From: Onchocerca volvulus
Taxonomy: Eukaryota; Nematoda; Chromadorea; Rhabditida; Onchocercidae
Direction: 5' to 3'
NCBI GenBank assembly: GCA_000499405.2
Contig: HG738140.1
Coordinates: forward strand, 2,375,024-2,439,023
DNA: 64,000 nucleotides
Each line of letters starts with the position of its first letter. Position 1 is the stretch's first letter. Shown here in pieces: positions 1-11,655 of the stretch. The notes beneath the pieces are model-generated. The model had not been told where the DNA came from, searched no databases, and worked only from the letters and a program-made list of their open reading frames with translations. The position numbers and the translations under genes are program-made.

Positions 1-2389
1 ATAAATTTATCGAAAAAAAAAAGTATTTAGCTGTGTATGTCGACGTAATAAAATTTAAAATTAAAAAAAAAAAACAATCACCTTCAGTCATCTTTGTTAC
101 GTAAAAATACTTGGGATCCTTTGCGAGCTATTTATACCTGAAATGAATGAAATTGATAGAAAATACAAAGAAAAGATAAGTGATAAAAAATAAGACGTTA
201 ACATATTGATAACATCACGCAATAAAATTTCAATGATTCAACAATTTAATGATTCAACACTAAATCATTACATAATTAATTTTCATGAAAAAAATGAAAA
301 AATGCATGAAAACATTTCATTCTAACAATAGTTGACCTAAATTATCAGCAAAAATTTCAAAGTCTTAATGAAAGAAAAAAAAGGCGACAAGTAAATGAAA
401 AATTAAAATTAAAAAAATAAAAATAAATATTATTAAAAATAATAATAATAAAGCATATTTTGTAGAATAAAAGTAAGTTTTAAATTATTATTGATATTTT
501 AAATATAATAAGATGATTTTGAATATTGCAATCGATACAAATGCTTACATAACTCAAGATCGAGTAAATTTAGTAAAAAAAGGACGAATAATGTTTAATG
601 TCAATTCATAGTTTTAAATCTTTATTATTTTTTCTACTTTATCTATATGAAAAATAATTCGATTAATTCTACCACTTTATAAAAATCAATTCAAACAACA
701 TATTTCTTACTTAAGAAATCGCAAATTTGACAAAAGTCTTTTCTTTTTTTTCAACTAATTTTAAATTTTAATATTATCTTTGCACAAAATATTAATCATC
801 AAACATAATCTGTAAGTTTCTCTCTCTTACGTAATAAACATTTTATAGTTGGACAATAAAAGGAGAACAGAAATCGATTTTGTTCAATCCGATGACCCTT
901 GATCATATCATTCTTGATCAGTTATCAACAAGAAAGTTATTCGTAGTAAATTCAAAAATCTCAGAAAATTTACTGATGAAAATTTGTGGAGCTAAATTAA
1001 TCAAAAGTTACAAAATCGTTCATCCGGAATTATTATCGGAAAACCATTGAATCCGGAATGGAATGATATCATCAACAGATACATACATACACAGACGAAA
1101 TGATTACGATGTAATAGAGAAGAAATAGAACTACCATAATGACCGACTCCTTTCGTGCATCGATAAAAATTCTCGATTGAAGTAGGAATGGGTGCAAAAG
1201 AGAGCGAATGAAATGCATAAAGACATGCAGATGCATGCATGCATGCACGTTTAGAGAAAGAGAAGTGTTTAGAAATTATTGAAAAAAAGCATAGTTTGCA
1301 CTTTTCTCAATCGTTCGCTTTGTAATGGATTGTGCACTTGTTGTGAACGTCGATAAAGTTTATATATCTGTGAAAATGTTAATAAATGTAGAGAGAAATG
1401 TTTTGCAACATGCATGTAACATTGGCGAATGATGAAGTGAATCTTAGCTGCAAATAAGGAGAAATAACGTGAATTCACGTAAATGTAATGTACAATGACG
1501 TTAATATACGTAACATAAATGCGTATAATCTATATTCTATATAAATAAAAATGTAAATGTTATTCGGTATTTTAATTCTTAAATTCGCGACAGTTCTTTA
1601 TTGATTGCTTTCAAATTTTGATGCAACGTTGCATTCGAATGGACGCAAGTTTCTGTACTGATATATCACTTTTTTTTTTTTTTTAACCTGTAACATGTGT
1701 TTCACATGGACAGGAAAAAAAAATTAATATATCTATGTAGAAAAAAAAAACGATAAAATGAAAAAACATGCTTTTTTTTTTTAAAAATAATATGTCTCTC
1801 GCTCTTCTCTTTCTTTATCGTTTTTTTATTTTACCTCTTTTTACTTCTTTCACCTTCCTCGTTCACATCTATATTTACCTTTTTATTTCCTTCATCCATA
1901 TTAATTCTGTCATTATTCATGATGAAAAAAGTCAAATAGCGGGAAGATGTTGGCGAAATCAAAGGATACAATTGTGGTAAACAAAGTCAAACAGCATGAA
2001 CCCTTTGAACCAAAAAGACCAACAAGTTGCAAGGATAAACATGTTTACCGTCAAAAGGCTCTGATTCAGAGATAAACAGAGTGAGGTCAACCAATCATGA
2101 GACAAACACAATGGAGATTAAGTAAAGGAAGAAGCCCTTCAAGGATTTAAGAGGACAAAATTTGAGCTACAGTTCAAGTTCAAGTTCGAGTTCTTACAAT
2201 GACATAGCAATAGCAACAATTTGAGCTCAAAGCAACATAGCAGTAGCAATAATCCGACAATAACTGAGCAGTTTCGAGTTCAAGTTGAAGTTCAGTCACA
2301 AGTCAATTTCGAGAACAGTTTGAGTGTAATCGATCTACTTTAGTTCATTTAAATAATACATCAAAGAAGATCAAACTTAGGTCGTTTTA
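1..2389. other. AT-rich intergenic region, no supported gene
   Basis: No convincing coding exon was found. The stretch 1000-1500 is less AT-rich than its surroundings and has open frames on both strands, but none shows a recognisable domain. A run of alternating GCAT repeats lies at 1229-1246. From 2160 to 2320 there are several variants of the motif TTCAAGTTCAAGTTCGAG, a short degenerate repeat that leads into the Helitron relic. Confidence 0.6.
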
Positions 2390-2918
2390 TATGCAAAGCG
2401 GAAGCATTAAGATGATTAATTGCCAATCAAACTGAGAACGGCCATCAGCGAACGACCGGAAAAGACAAAAAATAGCTCGAATAGGTGTCGAAAAAGCAGC
2501 ATAGCGACGCGCATCGCAGACTTCAGAATGCACAATTGGAAGCACGGCTGAGAATGACGGAAAAATTCAGCGAGAAATCAGTGTCGAACACGACACCGTA
2601 TTCAGCAATCATGCGATTACAATCGCCTTACATTCCGGTACAACCTAGCTGATGATTATAGTTTGAACCCGCATGTTCTCATTAGTACTATGACTGAAGT
2701 ATGTCCTAATTGCAAGGTTCTCAAATTTGATGGAGAAACGAGAAGAATGTGTTGCGCAGCGGTAAAAAATTAAACTGCCCCAACTTGGAGAACCGCCAGA
2801 GCGATTAAAAATTTCGCTTGACGGATGTATTGCCGATTCAAAGCATTTTCTATCTAACATCAGAAAATACAACTCATGCTTTTCAAACGACATCATTCGG
2901 CGTAGAAATCATTTTACA

Positions 2919-2925
<7 letters not shown>
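2390..2925 (+). mobile_element. Helitron Rep/helicase relic (N-terminal part)
   Basis: A decayed piece of a Helitron rolling-circle transposon protein. From 2633 the plus strand reads FRYNLADDYSLNP, then TEVCPNCKVLKFDGE and a CC pair. These match the conserved stretch just before the Rep (HUH endonuclease) domain of animal Helitrons, where a CxxC...GE...MCC zinc-finger-like block precedes KLP..EPPE.L. The reading then breaks at an A-run near 2765 and resumes one base out of frame as KLPQLGEPPERLK and KHFLSNIRKYNSCF. It shifts again at a T-run near 2880 into QTTSFGVEI. Upstream (2390-2620) arginine/glutamate-rich fragments such as QLEARLRMTEK resemble the repeated N-terminal linker of these proteins, with stops. 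No HUH motif, helicase domain or termini were found, so it is a truncated dead copy. A long T-run (2919-2944) follows it. Confidence 0.82.
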
Positions 2926-2949
<24 letters not shown>

Positions 2950-3009
2950 ACGAACAGTTACACTTTTATTGAATGCAACGCATGGTCGGCTCCAGCTAGT
3001 AACGTTAAT

Positions 3010-3180
3010 AAATTAACGTGAATGAATAAAATGATATTAAGATATAACGTGAATGCATGTATATGATGACATCAACTAACCTGATGCATGCATAACGTGA
3101 ATATGATATTAGACGTCATAACTAACGATATGATATGATATCATAATTAACGTGAATGTATATAATGACATCAGTAAAGA
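3010..3180 (+). repeat. Degenerate TAACGTGAATG repeat cluster
   Basis: The motif TAACGTGAATG recurs four times (about 3014, 3045, 3098 and 3148). It is separated by ATGATAT- and ATGACATCA-type spacers, which also recur. The unit is irregular (about 30-55 bp), so this is an old, decayed tandem array. It starts just after the Helitron relic and its T-run. Confidence 0.55.
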
Positions 3181-6100
3181 ACATGAATTTATGTATATAA
3201 TAATGCTAATATTTGTTTTAAGAATAAATCTTCTGTATCACTATCTAACGTTAAGAATCTGCGAAGAAAAAAAAAATCATTTCTTTGATAGCTTTTTTAA
3301 AGAAACGACAAAGCCATACGTGACAATTCGAGAACTACAAGTGAACATACGTGCAAAGAAGGATGAAGAAAAGTAGAAGTTGTAGTAAGATGTACCTTTT
3401 AATAAATTAGAATAAGTATCTAAAGATTAAATTGTACATAATCCGTCTTGGATGATAGATACGTTGTACTATGCACAACAGGGATAAAATCTGTGAAGCA
3501 TAACATATGGTTAAATCTTCACATCCGTTAGAGATCTTTCGACAAAAACTGACATATGAAATTGTGAATTAACTCTCTACTCTTCCTCCTCTCTCATTTC
3601 ATTCCTTAAATTTCAATGTAATAATAGATGACAGTAAAACAAGAGATTAGATGAATTAATTACAAGAAAATAGAAAATGTTAACCGTCAAGGAAAAAAAT
3701 TTAAGGAAGCAACCAACCGCTCTCTATTCTACGGTGGTAAACAAAACAAGTTGTGAAAAATTTCTGTAATTTTCATATTATTCAAAATGAATTCAATTTA
3801 TTTGCATGCCGAAACAAATACTGTCTCTTTATATTGCTTCATCATTCCTTAAATAATTTAAAATTTAACTTCATTTCAGGATCTAATTTTACACTTTTCA
3901 ATGGATGATATTAATTGGAATCTTAGATAATGTGCTGATTAACGGATAAATTAAATGATATGATTCAATAGTACATAATTATGAGTTTTCTCCGGGAATT
4001 TTTGGGTTACAGTTAGCAAATGGCAGTTGTCTGTTTAAAAGTGAATTTCAATAGGTTCGAAAAGTATATTAGCAAAAGAATAAGGCACAAATAGGAAAAA
4101 TTAGTCGATGTGCTTGGAGTTTCAATTGAATTCAATAGTAATAAGAAATTCTTTTAAACTGACAGTTTGAAATCAATCAGTTAGCAAATGAGCAGTTAAT
4201 TTTCAAGGAAAAAACTAGCCGAATTCTTCTTACGAAGTTTTTAAGAAGATTTCTTAGGAGTTTTTAAGAAGCTTCTGGACAAAAAGAAGAACAGTTGTGA
4301 AATTTAAACATACTTTGAAAAAATCAGAAAAAATAAATAAACTGGTTACTATGGTTTACAAAGATCGGAAAGAATAACTGAATCAATAATGTGGGAAAAA
4401 AGAAAAATATATGTAAATTTCCATAATAATGATTTCGATATTATTATGAAGTAAAAGCAATTGTCAGAAATAGGTAAAAAAATTTATCAAAATATAAACT
4501 TCTAAAACATTGCAATGAATTGATTGATTTGACTGTCACTAATTGATCAATTAATTCCTACTTTTAATAGCTCCTAAAAAATCAATATTCGGATCCATCC
4601 AGATCGATCTGATCTTTAGATTATCTCAGATCAAATTATCTAAGAGTCAAAAAAATGGAGAAATGAAGATAATTTTGAAAATAATCTAAAATGAAAATAT
4701 CAAATTCGAAACTTTAATGTTTTTTTTTTAGTAAGAACAAGAGATTCGCCAATTTTGAAATATCATTTTTCGAGAAGAACTTTTTCAATGTTTTAGATTT
4801 TGAATCATATAATCTAATAGTTGATCAAATATTGATCAAATATATGATCAAAAATTATCCAATCAAAGGAGAGAATAAAGAATGAGAAAATGGAAACGAA
4901 AGGCGAATAGAAAATAGGAAGCAAAACGAACAACAAATCACCAAAAATGTTTTTTTTTTTTTCTTATTTATCGATTCTCCGATTGGCTAAAAAAAATTGG
5001 AACTTTTTTTTCTTCGTTCAGCTTTTTAATCATAGCAAAAGTGAAAGGATCGAATAATTTCCTTCAACTAATCCACCATTTTCTTTAATAGCATCCCTTT
5101 TAAAATAAGTAATAAATATACATATATGCAAACAAAAAGAAAGAAAGAAAGAAACAAACGAAAAAACAAGCAAACAAGCAAGCCAACAAACAAAGGAACA
5201 AACAAACAAACAAAAAACAAGCAAACAAACAAACGAAAAAACAAGCAAGCAAGCAAACAAATAGACATACAAACAAACAAACAAATAAATAAACAAACAA
5301 ACAAACAAACAAACAAAAACAAACAGATATAAGAAAAGAAATTTGCACTTCGATCAGACATAAAATGAATATTTTTACTTAATAACAAAAATATGGAATT
5401 GAATAAATCGAAAGAACATTATCTATTGAATAGTTTTATCAAACTTAAGTTAATAAATTAACTACACAACAAATAATATTCCAACTTTTTTAAAATCATA
5501 TTAACAACAACAAAAAAAACTGCTTCCAATTCTTTTCTTCTTTTCCCACAATTATTTGAATTTTTTCTGTTTCCATTATTTTGGCGGGAAAAAATCATGC
5601 GTGATAAATTTTGTCATGAATATCTCATTCCGAGTAATTTTAACCATTTGCTCCTCGAATCATTGATATTTTCGATCTATGAGTATGGTATTATGATATG
5701 CACGTATCTTGCAATTATTCACGTAATTTTTTATAATTTCATTCCCAAAATATTTTAATAAAAAATGATTTCATCTCAAAATGAACGATATTCAATCATT
5801 GTTTTCTTGGAAGAATTTAAAAAGATCTCTTGTCTATAGTAATATCATTCCATTTGCATATTTATATTTCATTTTCATCAGAATTATTAGAAGCCAACTG
5901 ACCTTTGGATAATCTTTGCACTGATTACTACAGAAATGTTTGATATTATTAATTAATTCTTTTATTCTATTTATTTTGATCTATAGAAGGATATATTTTT
6001 TCGAATTATCATACAGAAGACAGATTCTCATGAAAGTGAAATTCAAAGAAAGTCTCTCAAATGTTTCTCTCCCTTGTTTATTTCTCCTTACAATTCCGAA

Positions 6101-6820
6101 TCATTCAATATCATCACAGATTGTTGCTTTTTGGCTTATTTGAAAATTCAAAAACTCAAAAAAATTCATAAACTAAACAAAAATCATTTTAATTCATAAG
6201 CTCCGAAATTCAAATAAATTCAAAAACTTTATTTTCTTGCTATTCTCACGTTGAAATATGGATTCTAATGAATGAGTTTTATTACTTACTCTCTCCAATC
6301 ACACCACCTGCAATCTTGCGGAACTTGTGATTGAAGAGAGAAATGAAGTTTCCTAATGACTTGGGCAAAATCGCACAAAATATATCATAGTGATAGAATG
6401 ACTTTTATGCAAATATAGTCACTGCAAAATCCAAATAAAAGTAAAGATAGGTGAGAGGTTGCTTGGTAATTAAAACTAAGTCGTTAAATTTTGCCTTATT
6501 CTCATTACTTATTCCATCAAATAGATTTTTAAAAATCAGGAGAAAAAGACCGGAAAAGATAGGAAGAAAGGTATGAGCACAGATTTCATTCCGGAGAAAG
6601 AATCGAAATCAATTTACGAAATCGCAATAAGTTATAGACTTTTAAGATAGAATAGTATCATAAGTCGGAAACTTTCGCAGGATAATACTAATTTTTATTA
6701 CAAAGTAATTCACAGTATTGGAACAATTTATTTTGTGCATTTCTATAGTTCCTAGATTATTTATTGTCTGAATTTTTGTGTTCTTCGTTTTATTTAGAGC
6801 AGTGCTATTTCTGTTTTATG
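3181..6820. other. Intergenic region upstream of BRAP
   Basis: AT-rich DNA with no supported gene. It contains the CAAA microsatellite listed separately. A patch at 6290-6380 is less AT-rich and carries a strong minus-strand splice-donor-like GTAAGT after a short open frame, but it could not be tied to any gene. The last few hundred bases should include the BRAP promoter; no TATA box stands out. Confidence 0.5.
5128..5334 (+). repeat. (CAAA)n microsatellite
   Basis: About 200 bp of tetranucleotide CAAA/GAAA repeats with CAAG, CGAA and TAAA interruptions. Three overlapping minus-strand open frames of 82-106 codons, made only of Cys/Phe/Leu/Val-type residues, are artefacts of this repeat and not genes. 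Confidence 0.95.
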
Positions 6821-6829
6821 TTTCAGTTA
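6821..6829 (+). promoter_or_regulatory. Likely SL trans-splice acceptor of BRAP
   Basis: TTTCAG (6821-6826) sits three bases before the chosen ATG at 6830. This is the usual arrangement for a spliced-leader acceptor on a nematode first coding exon. The ATG opens [13 protein letters not shown], which matches the start of human BRAP (remembered as MSVSLVVIRLEL), so this start is preferred over the in-frame ATG at 6764. Confidence 0.6.
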
Positions 6830-9800
6830 ATGAGCAAAGTGACTCCAGTTATAATACGTTTGGAAATACAAACTGGTGCACCATTCATTAACTTCGAGTC
6901 TCCCGATTCTAACAGTATTTCTTTATTTGAAGAACATATTTTAAGATTATGTTTGAAGATGAAGATGCCAGTAATTTATTCTAGAATTTTTTTTTTGGAT
7001 AATTTTCTTGAAAATTACGAAGATGTAAAATAAATTCCCTGAGATTTAATTTTTCTACCTAATACATTATGGAGGAATTTTAGAAGCGAAAAATAAAGCA
7101 CAGTTTGGGAAAAAATTAATGGCTGAAAAGAAAAAACACAAAGATGTGGCTGCGCAATTCAAAATTGAAAACAATTCCTCACTGCCAACTGCTGTGAATA
7201 AGGCAGCAGAACCGGTTACATCATTTTTTAGAATTTATTAAATCTAATTGGAAAATATTTTATTGCGGCATATAAGCAGAATTTATGTCTATGCGTTATA
7301 ATTGTAATATATGTATGAACATATTTGAAACATATACTATTGTAACGTTATTCAGGTTGAGGAAGTATCGATGCAGGCACAGTGCTTAGGCAATCGGAAA
7401 TATGCCGAAGTAATTGTGCAAACTTTCTCCAGGGATCAAGCAGCATCGAATAAACAAAAACCTCTCATATCCGATGCTCAAGAGGAGTCTTCATCCATAC
7501 AGACAATTGCTTCTGGTTCTTCTCTTTCATCGAAATCTAATGAAGGACCAGGTTAGTCAAAATGACCATTTTGAGTATTAAGTAATGACGTCATTAATTA
7601 TGATTTAACTCATACTTTTTCATATTCGCTTCTGCTTAGAAGAATGAGGTTCAGATCCAGTCAGATAAACCAAACTTCGATAGATAAGGATGATTCTTTT
7701 ATTGTAAGAAATAACAGATAACATCCGCGATACGTTAGAAGCACATTCTTTTTTTAGGACTTATTATTTTGCAGATACATGCAGTATATCATTCTTTTCG
7801 GGAAATCCATTTGTCGAAAAAACATCGGGAATTCTTCATTTTTACAAAAAAAAGTACGTTTTTTTTATTCTCTCGAAATTTTAGTAATTATTTCATCAAT
7901 CTATTTTCTGTAGTTTTTCAAACATAGATCAGTTACATTGCTAAGGAATAAGCAATCATTTTTAGAGAAAGAAGTTCAGCAACTGCCAGAAACGACTGTT
8001 CAATATTATGCATGTTAGGTGTCCCATCGTTACTTTCATGTCGCGAATTGCTAAGATTTATTGCTCCAAGTTCGCAATATATTACTGCAATGAAAGTAAT
8101 ACGTGATTCAACGCCAAATCAATATATGGTTATTATCAATTTCCGATCTCACGTAAGTATCAAATTTCATAATTTTCACTTTAAATATGTAAAATAAAGA
8201 TTGGGACGAATATTCTGACCATAATTTTTCTCTTTATAATTTTGAGGCTCTCTTTTGTATTTTGAAGAATGATATGAACAATAAAGATTGCTTTTTATTT
8301 TTTATTTATTATAGGATGCCACTGTTCGTTTTTACGACGAGTACAATGGTATAACATACAATGCAATTGAACCAGAAGAGTGTTCTCTCGTCTTTGTTGA
8401 AAAAATTGAATCGGTAGATCTTCTCATTTGTTCTTATCTTAAGTGGAGATATTACTTTTAAGATTAGCACTAATAGTATATTTTTATTACAACCTTTTTT
8501 GTTCCTTAAATACTTCCCTTTTACGTTCAGTTTTTTAAACAGTTTTATAATATTTCTACAATAAAATTCATTTAACAAATTTTGTGAGTTGTAGCTGTAA
8601 TATGTAGTGTAGGAAAAAGGACTGGAGGATGGAGAGAGAGAGATTTCTTCCATTTCTAATTTTGGATTTCTGAAAATTCGATTTTCAAGGTTCGTGAAGA
8701 AGCTGGTGGCAGTTTACCTGCTGAAAACATGACAGAACTGCCAACATGTGCGGTCTGTTTGGAACGTATGGATGATAGTGTGCTGACTATTCTATGTAAT
8801 CATACTTTTCATGCTGAATGTTTAGAGCAGTGGGCAGATACAACGTAAGATGTAGTTTATTTTAACTCTCAGAATTCTTGCGTTGAGTTCTCATAATTTG
8901 CTATACATTCATGATACTTTCTTAAGCTGGTTTCTTTCATACTTTCAGATGTCCAGTATGTCGATATAGTCAAACACCTGAAATGGTGGCAGATCAGAAG
9001 TGCTCTGTTTGCGGAAAAACTACAGATCTATGGATATGCTTAGTTTGTGGAAATATTGGTTGTGGTCGATATGTAGAAGGTCATGCTTATAGGTTAGCAT
9101 TTCAACCAGAAATCTATGTTATTGATTAGTTGCTTGAGATTTATGTTATTTGTATATCATATGACTCGTTTCCTAGTGTAATGATGATTATTTCGCTCAA
9201 AGATATAACTTATATTGTTTAGTAGAGGCAGAATTTACATTTTCCTTTGACCATTTTCTTTATCTTTGCATACGGCTGAACATTTTTACAATTTCAGATC
9301 TCATTTAATAAATGGATCCTGTTATATAAACGAGCATTTATCATTTTTCTTTCGTTGCAGGCATTTTGAAACAACTTCACATACATTCACTTTGGAAATA
9401 GGTGGTGAACGTGTATGGGATTATGCGGGGGACAATTATGTACATCGATTAATACAAAGCTCACCTGATGGTAAAATGGTCGAATATAGGAGAAGTGGTA
9501 CTAATGATAGCAGTGTATGTTCATTCTAATTAGGCAATATAGGAAATCATTTTCTTTCTTAGCAAACTTTTGTTGTAAAAACTAATATTTTTTATTTTAA
9601 TCTTAAACTCTGACAAGGATTGTTTTTCTTTTTAGGAAAATTCAGGAGAAAAATTAGAATCGATTCAGTTGGAATATACTTGCTTGCTCACGAGTCAACT
9701 GGAATATCAAAGAATATTTTATGAGAACAAAATGAATGAACAAGAACGACTATTCAGCACGTTAGAGAAGCATAATCAAGCTCAGGTTTTGTTTTATTTT

Positions 9801-10620
9801 TTTAGAAATAAAATTTCTTTGCTGGATTTGAAAAAAAACTCCATATTTCAGTTAATGACTCAGCAATGTTCGTCATCGCTTGATAACAGATGAAATAAAA
9901 CTTCGCAGCTTCCTTTCATATATCACTGCATTGCAATATACTTCTCATAGTGCTAAAAAGTTTCTCTTTTTTATTCAGAGTAATAAGTTAGCAATTTAGT
10001 AAAAGTATTCGGAAGAGAATGTTTCTAAGTCTAATTTAATTTGATTGATAAATTAGTTTGTAGGTTGACAATCTTGAAAAAGAAGTCGAGGAAACACGAG
10101 AAAAATACGAGGAATTAAAAAAAACTTTAGCTTCCTGTACACAACAACGGCGCAGTATTGAAAAAAAGAATCACAATATTCAAAATAAATTGAACAAAGT
10201 AATAATTCTTTTCTGACATATACTTGGTAGTTTTTCATCATTTACTAGTAAAATTATGATAAGTTCGACTCGCAGCCGGTTTTTTTTATCTTGAAGAATT
10301 CTGGAAATTTTTTATGTGGAATTGAATAATTTAGAATCTAGAACACTGGAATTATTTGAATAGTTGCCGGATAATTATTTGATAGTTTTTGACTGGTATT
10401 TGCTGGTCACTAAGTTGTTGAAACTATTAATTTATGTGTAGGCGCTGGCAGAATTGGCGGAGGAACGTGCTTTTAACAAGTTATTACGATCCGATCAGGA
10501 GAAGTGGTCTGCGAAATTAGCGGAAATGGAGGCAAAAAATGCCAGTTTGAATGAAAAATATGCTGCTGTAAGTATTATTTTCAGTTATTATGGTGAAAAG
10601 CCTTTAATATATATATAATG

Positions 10621-10660
<40 letters not shown>

Positions 10661-11251
10661 TAATATTTTATGTTTTTTCAGGCAGTCAATGATCTAAATG
10701 AACAAATTCGTGATTTAATGATGCATTTGGAAGCTGAAACTAAAATACAAGATGCAGTTGAAAAGAATGAAGTTACTGAACAGGTTATTCTTTCATATTT
10801 AATTGCATGATCTAGAAAATCATGACTAAGACAGATGGCAATAACAATTTTAAGTTTTTTTCTTTTCTTTTTTTCTTTGTCTCTTTTCTTTTTTTTTTTT
10901 GAATTTCAGTTAATTCATTCTTTTCAAATAGTCTCAGTGAACTAATTTTTGATTTAATAATGCATTTCGAAGCAGAAACTAAAATTCCAGTTACGAACTC
11001 AGTGATTTAATGATCTCAATGAACAAATTCGTTTGTAGCTATAGCTCATTATTAATCTGCCATATCCACATTCCATATTAATGTCATTAGTTTATTACTG
11101 AGATCACCGAAAGCATATTGAATGTTTTATTGAAGCAAGCATATTGCATTTTTTTTTTTCAACTTTTCAGGAGATTAATGAAAGTAACGTAATTGTGACA
11201 GAATCGCCGCAGCACAACCTAGTGAAAAACCGAAGACGTAAGAAAAAATGA
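6830..11251 (+). CDS. brap-2: BRCA1-associated protein (BRAP/BRAP2) RING-type E3 ligase homologue
   Basis: Thirteen exons: 6830-6970, 7356-7551, 7775-7853, 7966-8152, 8315-8413, 8690-8844, 8949-9092, 9361-9514, 9636-9785, 10064-10198, 10442-10567, 10682-10783, 11171-11251. All introns are GT-AG with matching phase, giving about 582 residues (human BRAP 592). Order: N-terminal region with [12 protein letters not shown]-like BRAP2 domain (about 134-234) with [17 protein letters not shown] finger (about 254-290) with C254, C257, C270, H272, H275, C278, C287, C290; UBP-type zinc finger (about 304-375) with the signature [14 protein letters not shown]; coiled coil (about 400-550); basic tail NRRRKKK. 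Known BRAP proteins are cytoplasmic ubiquitin ligases that hold back nuclear-localisation cargo and modulate Ras-MAPK scaffold KSR; that role is inferred here. The first exon could instead end at 7024, also phase 0, adding 18 residues. Confidence 0.95.
7084..7214 (+). other. Possible extra BRAP exon or decayed coding segment
   Basis: Between BRAP exons 1 and 2 lies a segment behind a TTTTAG acceptor (ending 7083) that is open for 43 codons from 7086 ([18 protein letters not shown] onwards) and ends at a GT (7215). Its composition looks coding. Its length (131 nt) and phase do not fit the phase-0 boundaries of the flanking exons, and the only phase-1 donor seen in exon 1 would create a stop. 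It may be an alternative exon, a missed splice site, or chance. Confidence 0.3.
10606..10660. repeat. (AT)n microsatellite in BRAP intron 11
   Basis: About 50 bp of AT dinucleotides interrupted by two AATG/TAATAT steps, just upstream of the exon 12 acceptor. Confidence 0.9.
10936..11036 (+). pseudogene. Decayed duplicate of BRAP exon 12 inside intron 12
   Basis: 10948-10988 closely resembles the middle of exon 12 (GATTTAATGATGCATTT and GAAGCTGAAACTAAAAT in the exon; GATTTAATAATGCATTT and GAAGCAGAAACTAAAAT here). A second fragment at 11008-11033 matches the exon start (AATGATCTAAATGAACAAA against AATGATCTCAATGAACAAA). The order is scrambled, no frame runs through, and there is no usable donor, so this is a relic of an exon duplication. 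Exon 12 codes the end of the coiled coil. Confidence 0.7.
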
Positions 11252-11639
11252 TTTCGGCATATCATTGAAATATATACATAAATACGAAAACAGATCATTA
11301 CCGTTTATCTCTTTCAAATTGACAGTGCCATTTGTTGACTCGCTTTCCAAACTTAGGCATTATTTTAAACTTGTAAAGTATGTTTTAGCGAAAAATCACT
11401 GATTTTTTTTCCTGTCTTGTAATTCTATCGATTATTCTATACTTCATGTTGTATGTATTTAAGGTGCTAATATCATCTTTTCACTCTACATTCCTAAATT
11501 TCATTTTGAAGTTAGATATAAAACAAATCACAGTTTAAATCATATCGAGATTTTACTGTTTAGAAGATACATTATATATATATATAAATGATATGTAATA
11601 TTTAATATGTTACTTGCTTGCTTTTGTGATTATATACAT

Positions 11640-11655
11640 ATTTCTGAATAAATGT
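11640..11655 (+). terminator. Candidate BRAP polyadenylation signal
   Basis: An AATAAA occurs within TGAATAAATG (about 11646-11651), followed by a T-run. It lies about 395 bp after the BRAP stop. It is the most convincing 3'-end signal in the following 500 bp, but AATAAA is common by chance in DNA this AT-rich. Confidence 0.4.

Noticed and set aside
1001..1478. Minus-strand ORFs of 79 and 69 codons
   Set aside because: No domain, no splice context; the region is only slightly less AT-rich and open on both strands.
2645..2896. Minus-strand ORF of 83 codons
   Set aside because: It is the antisense of the Helitron-like coding relic, which gives clear protein similarity on the plus strand.
5030..5388. 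Three overlapping minus-strand ORFs (82-106 codons) and a plus-strand ORF of NKQT repeats
   Set aside because: They are translations of the CAAA microsatellite in different frames; composition is purely repeat-driven.
6290..6400. Minus-strand exon-like segment reading SLGNFISLFNHKFRKIAGG before a GTAAGT
   Set aside because: Attractive donor, but a stop lies about 40 codons upstream, no start or acceptor fits, and no partner exon was found.
8309..8653. Minus-strand ORF of 114 codons
   Set aside because: It lies antisense to BRAP exon 5 and intron 5 and has a chance AT-rich composition.
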